Assembly: GCF_000312105.1 (NCBI RefSeq)
Contig: NZ_HE978636.1
Location: 940,841 to 1,004,840, forward strand
Origin: Aeromicrobium massiliense JC14
Lineage (GTDB): Bacteria > Actinomycetota > Actinomycetes > Propionibacteriales > Nocardioidaceae
Length of the DNA stretch: 64,000 nt
Direction: 5' to 3'
Shown piece after piece: positions 61,081 through 64,000 of this stretch. Made by a program: the position numbers and the translations under genes. The notes beneath the pieces are model-generated. The model was not told where the DNA came from. It was given only the letters and a program-made list of their open reading frames with translations, and ran no database searches. How positions within the stretch are numbered: the stretch's first letter is position 1; each line of letters begins with the position of its first letter.

Positions 61081-62249
61081 GACGCGGCTCCCGTCGCCAG
61101 GACGCTGGGACGTCCGAGCAGGTACCCCTGCCCGAGCTGCACCCCCAGCGACACGAGACAGGCCAGGTCCTCGGGCGTCTCGATGCCCTCGGCCACGACG
61201 CGGGCGCCGATGCGCTCGGCGAACGAGCACACCGCCGAGACGATGGCCTGGCGGCCCTCGTCGTTGTGGACGCTCTGCACGAGCGACAGGTCGAGCTTCA
61301 CGATGTCGGGATCCACCGCGAGCGCGTGCCGGAGGCTGGAGTAGCCCGAGCCGGTGTCGTCGACGGCGACCAGGGCGCCGTTCGCGCGCAGGTGGGCCAG
61401 CACCTCGCGGAGCCGGTCGTAGTCCTCCACCGGCTGCTGCTCGGTGATCTCCAGGATCAGCCGCTGCCAAGGCAGCTTCTCGGCCCAGGTGCGGAAGGAC
61501 GGCTCGAGCAGGGTCTCGGACGAGAGGTTGACCGACAGTCGGCCGTTCACGTGCGGCACGAGCTCCAGGGCCCGCTCGACCGTGGCGCGCTCCAGCACGG
61601 GTCCGACGCCGCCCACCGTGGCGTCGTGGAACCACTCCGAGGTGGGCTTGTCGCTGCCGGGGAAGCGGGTCAGCGCCTCGTGGCCGACGACCATGCCCGT
61701 CTGCAGGTGGACGAGCGGCTGCAGGACGACCTGCAGGGCCCCGCGGGCGACGACGTCGTGGACCTCGTCGACCACGTGCGGTCCGCCGCCCTGCGCGTCC
61801 TCGGCGAGCAGCACGTCGAGCAGGGTCTCGCCGAGCCCGGACAGCGTCGCGAGCACGTCGTCGTCCAGGTCGGGCCGGGGCTCGGCGGCGGTCACGGAGA
61901 GCGTGCCCCAGGGACGTCCGTCGGCGGTGGTCAGCAGGACGGCGGCCAGCGACCCGATCGGCAGGCCCCACTGCGTGGCCAGGCGGGCCAGGTGCTCGTC
62001 CTGGGTCGCGTCCGGGACGAGCAGCGTGGGCGCCACCCGGTCGCAGGCGCACTCGGCGCGCACGTGGGTCATGCCGGTGCGGGTGCGGACGCGGTGGGCC
62101 ACCGAGACGTTGCGGACCCGGCAGAGCGGGCCGTCGAACCGCGACACCGAGGCGTGGTCCATGCCGAGCTGCCGACGAGCCAGGTGCAGGAGCGCGTCGA
62201 CGCCGCTGAACGTCGCGACCGGACCGACCGGCCAGGCGTCACCCGTCAC
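61077..62249 (-). CDS. GAF-EAL c-di-GMP phosphodiesterase
   Basis: 390 aa from the GTG at 62249 (GGGAGGACGAC upstream). An in-frame ATG further upstream falls inside a -10-like TATGGT, so it is unlikely to be used. GAF-like N terminus (LLHLARRQLGMDHASVSRFDGPLCRVRNV) with a cysteine-containing AECACD segment, then an EAL domain (about 155-385): VVGHEALTRF, VNLSSETL, ILEITEQQ, VDDTGSGYSSL, KLDLSL, VVAEGIETPEDL and GQGYLLGRP. The metal and catalytic residues look complete (loop 6 reads DDTGSG, a mild variant of DDFGTG), so it probably hydrolyses c-di-GMP. First gene of the pair with the GGDEF gene. Confidence 0.88.
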   Translation of the reverse strand: MTGDAWPVGPVATFSGVDALLHLARRQLGMDHASVSRFDGPLCRVRNVSVAHRVRTRTGMTHVRAECACDRVAPTLLVPDATQDEHLARLATQWGLPIGSLAAVLLTTADGRPWGTLSVTAAEPRPDLDDDVLATLSGLGETLLDVLLAEDAQGGGPHVVDEVHDVVARGALQVVLQPLVHLQTGMVVGHEALTRFPGSDKPTSEWFHDATVGGVGPVLERATVERALELVPHVNGRLSVNLSSETLLEPSFRTWAEKLPWQRLILEITEQQPVEDYDRLREVLAHLRANGALVAVDDTGSGYSSLRHALAVDPDIVKLDLSLVQSVHNDEGRQAIVSAVCSFAERIGARVVAEGIETPEDLACLVSLGVQLGQGYLLGRPSVLATGAAS

Positions 62250-62322
62250 GTCGTCCTCCCTGACTGTGTGTGGCGCCCACACCATAGACCGGGAAGACGG
62301 GCGAAGGGGTCGCTTCGCCAAA

Positions 62323-63462
62323 TCAGGGCATGGGCTCCACGACGCCGTGGTCGCCGACGACGGCAGCCAGGTGGCGCAGGTGGTCGTTGCCGTCGCCGAG
62401 CAGGTGGTCGATCGCCGTGAGCCGCGCCGTGTAGTGGCCGACCGAGTACTCGGCGGTCATGCCGATGCCGCCGTGCAGCTGGATCGCCTCCTGGCCGACG
62501 TGCCGGCCGGCCTTGCTGACCTGGAACGCCGCCCGCCGGGCCGCCTCGGGCGCCCGCTCCGGCTCGTCGGCCAGCACGAGGGTCGCCCAGGCCGCGCTGC
62601 TGCGGGCCAGCTCGAGCGAGACGTACATGTCGGCGGCCCGGAAGGTCAGGGCCTGGAACGTCTTGAGCGGCACACCGAACTGCTTGCGGGTCCGCAGGTA
62701 CTCCGACGTGGTCTCCAGCGCCGTGGCCATGGCGCCCACGGACTCGTGGGCGTAGGCCACGCGGGCAGCGGCGAGCGCCGCCTCGAGCGCGGCGGTGGCG
62801 TCCGCGCCGGTCTCGCCCAGCAGCTCGGCCGCGGTGCCCGAGAACCGCACGTGGGCGGCGCGGCTGCCGTCGAACGTCCGGTAGCCGGTGCGCTCGAGAC
62901 CGTCGGCGTCGGCGCGGACGACGAACAGCGCCGTGCGGCCCTCGACGTTCGCGCTGACGACCAGGACGTCGGCCCGCGCGCCGTGGAGCACGGGCTCCTT
63001 GACGCCGTCGAGCGTCCAGCCGTCGCCACAGGGGGACGCGGTGACGTCGGGGGCGCCGGCCGACCAGTGCCGGCCGGGCTCGTGCAGGGCCGCGGCGAGC
63101 AGCGACTCGCCGGACGCGAGCCCGCCGATCAGCTCGGCGCGCTGCTCGGCGGTGCCCTGCGCGGCGACCAGGCCGCCGGCCAGCACGACCGCCTCGACGA
63201 ACGGCTCGGGAGCGAGGACGCGGCCGACCTCCTCGGCCACGATCATCACCTCCGCCGGGCCGGCGCCGACGCCGCCGTCGTCCTCGGAGAACGGCAGGGC
63301 GAGGACGCCCATGTCGGCCAGTCGCGACCAGACCTTCTCGTCGAAGCCGGGGTCGGAGCCGGTCGCGTCACGACGGGCGTCGATCGAGCCGTACGCCTTG
63401 CCCAGCAGGCCGCGCACGGCGTCACGCAGCGCGAGCTGCTCGGAGTCCAGGGTGAAGTCCAT
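62323..63462 (-). CDS. Acyl-CoA dehydrogenase (FadE-like)
   Basis: 379 aa. N-terminal helical domain LDSEQLALRDAVRGLLGKAYG, middle region with DGVKEPVLHGARADVLVVSANVEGRTALFVV, and C-terminal FAD/substrate segment AIQLHGGIGMTAEYSVGHYTARLTAIDHLLGD. The catalytic Glu (usual in GxGxxxEYxxxR) cannot be fixed by eye. It starts 12 bases after the next upstream acyl-CoA dehydrogenase, so the two probably form a heteromeric alpha2beta2 enzyme as with actinobacterial FadE pairs for steroid or branched substrates. Confidence 0.9.
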   Translation of the reverse strand: MDFTLDSEQLALRDAVRGLLGKAYGSIDARRDATGSDPGFDEKVWSRLADMGVLALPFSEDDGGVGAGPAEVMIVAEEVGRVLAPEPFVEAVVLAGGLVAAQGTAEQRAELIGGLASGESLLAAALHEPGRHWSAGAPDVTASPCGDGWTLDGVKEPVLHGARADVLVVSANVEGRTALFVVRADADGLERTGYRTFDGSRAAHVRFSGTAAELLGETGADATAALEAALAAARVAYAHESVGAMATALETTSEYLRTRKQFGVPLKTFQALTFRAADMYVSLELARSSAAWATLVLADEPERAPEAARRAAFQVSKAGRHVGQEAIQLHGGIGMTAEYSVGHYTARLTAIDHLLGDGNDHLRHLAAVVGDHGVVEPMP

Positions 63463-63474
63463 GTCCGTCCCGTC

Positions 63475-64000
63475 TCAGAGTCCGAGGATGGTGCCGGCGA
63501 TGATCTGCCGCTGCACCTCGTTGGAGCCGCCGTAGATGGAGGCCTTGCGGTAGTTGAGGTACTGCGGTGCCGAGACCCGGGCCCAGTGCGGCACCTGCGA
63601 GCCGTCGGCGGCGCCGGAGGCGACCACGTCGGGCCCGGCCAGGTCGACGAACAGCTCGGTGACGGCCTGCTGCAGCACCGTGCCCTGCAGCTTGAGCACC
63701 GACGAGGCCGGGTGCGGCTTGCCGTCGGCGGAGTGCGCGGCGACGCGCAGCGCGGTCAGCTCGAGCGCGAGCAGGTCGTTCTCGAGCTCGGCGACGCGGG
63801 CGGCGACCAGCGGGTCGTCCAGCAGGGTGCCGGACGCCGTGCGGATCTCGCGGGCGTGCTCCTTGGCCTGGGCGAGCAGGCGCTTGCTCGAGCCGACCGG
63901 CGCGACGCCGACGCGCTCGTTGCCGAGCAGGAACTTGGCGTACGTCCAGCCGGCGTTCTCCTCGCCGACGAGGTTCTCGGCCGGGACGCGGACGTCCTCG
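63475..64000 (-). CDS. Acyl-CoA dehydrogenase, C-terminal part (5' end beyond the window)
   Basis: Open to the right edge; about 174 residues seen: EDVRVPAENLVGEENAGWTYAKFLLGNERVGVAPVGSSKRLLAQAKEHAREI continues into the C-terminal helical domain and YRKASIYGGSNEVQRQIIAGTILGL, the conserved end of acyl-CoA dehydrogenases. Ends 12 bases before the second subunit gene. Likely the catalytic or partner subunit of the same heterodimer; the start and the FAD-binding first half are not visible. Confidence 0.88.
   Translation of the reverse strand, partial: EDVRVPAENLVGEENAGWTYAKFLLGNERVGVAPVGSSKRLLAQAKEHAREIRTASGTLLDDPLVAARVAELENDLLALELTALRVAAHSADGKPHPASSVLKLQGTVLQQAVTELFVDLAGPDVVASGAADGSQVPHWARVSAPQYLNYRKASIYGGSNEVQRQIIAGTILGL

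Overview
The window comes from a high-GC actinobacterium. Gene content (desferrioxamine-type siderophore operon, fused isobutyryl-CoA mutase, 13E12-type HNH endonuclease, LexA, HspR and DtxR/IdeR-like sites, many GTG starts and leaderless-looking promoters) fits the Propionibacteriales/Nocardioidaceae, but the genus cannot be fixed from sequence alone. Composition and codon use look uniform. I see no integrase, transposase, CRISPR array or prophage, so this reads as core chromosome with small accessory modules.

Layout. 0-4.6 kb: 3' end of a pyruvate carboxylase, a GAF-PAS-GGDEF protein, and an acyl-CoA synthetase divergent from a GAF-LuxR regulator over a CRP-like site. 4.8-11 kb: secreted S55-type peptidase, 3-hydroxyacyl-CoA dehydrogenase, small lipoprotein, FprA-type ferredoxin reductase with an iron-box-like site, FAD oxidoreductase. 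11.1-14 kb: compact extracytoplasmic flavin electron-transfer locus (FMN-binding lipoprotein, ApbE flavin transferase, RnfD-like/FNR fusion), followed by a Ser/Thr kinase and lipoprotein pair. 16.2-20.7 kb: SOS-boxed HNH endonuclease, ClpB with a HAIR-like element, and a small gene between two copies of the same terminator. 20.7-27.1 kb: a DHA2 efflux pump with a hairpin over its ribosome binding site, then an overlapping glycosyltransferase/methyltransferase/alpha-barrel/methyltransferase operon. 27.1-36.3 kb: type II NADH dehydrogenase, metal-receptor-like protein, CmtR-like repressor with CDF exporter, thioesterase, IcmF and MarR.

36.5-44.3 kb: acyl-CoA oxidase-like protein, then a cobalamin riboswitch leading a secreted transcobalamin-like protein plus a complete ECF transporter (T, fused A-A', S), and CobT. 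44.4-49.6 kb: iron-boxed desABCD siderophore operon. 49.7-58.9 kb: secreted SGNH and CAP proteins, CobU, 3-hydroxyisobutyryl-CoA hydrolase, CobS overlapped with a TetR gene, Ohr, a lipoprotein class A beta-lactamase, PAP2 and phosphodiesterase-like genes. 58.9-64 kb: tRNA-Ser(GGA), SRP RNA, an overlapping EAL/GGDEF pair and two acyl-CoA dehydrogenases, the last cut by the window edge.

How it fits together. B12 is imported under riboswitch control, its lower ligand is assembled by CobT/CobU/CobS, and it feeds the AdoCbl-dependent IcmF, which with the hydroxyisobutyryl-CoA hydrolase and several acyl-CoA enzymes suggests branched-chain and fatty-acid catabolism. Iron is handled by siderophore synthesis and a possibly co-regulated ferredoxin reductase. 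Three c-di-GMP proteins lie in the window, two of them an overlapping synthesis/degradation pair.
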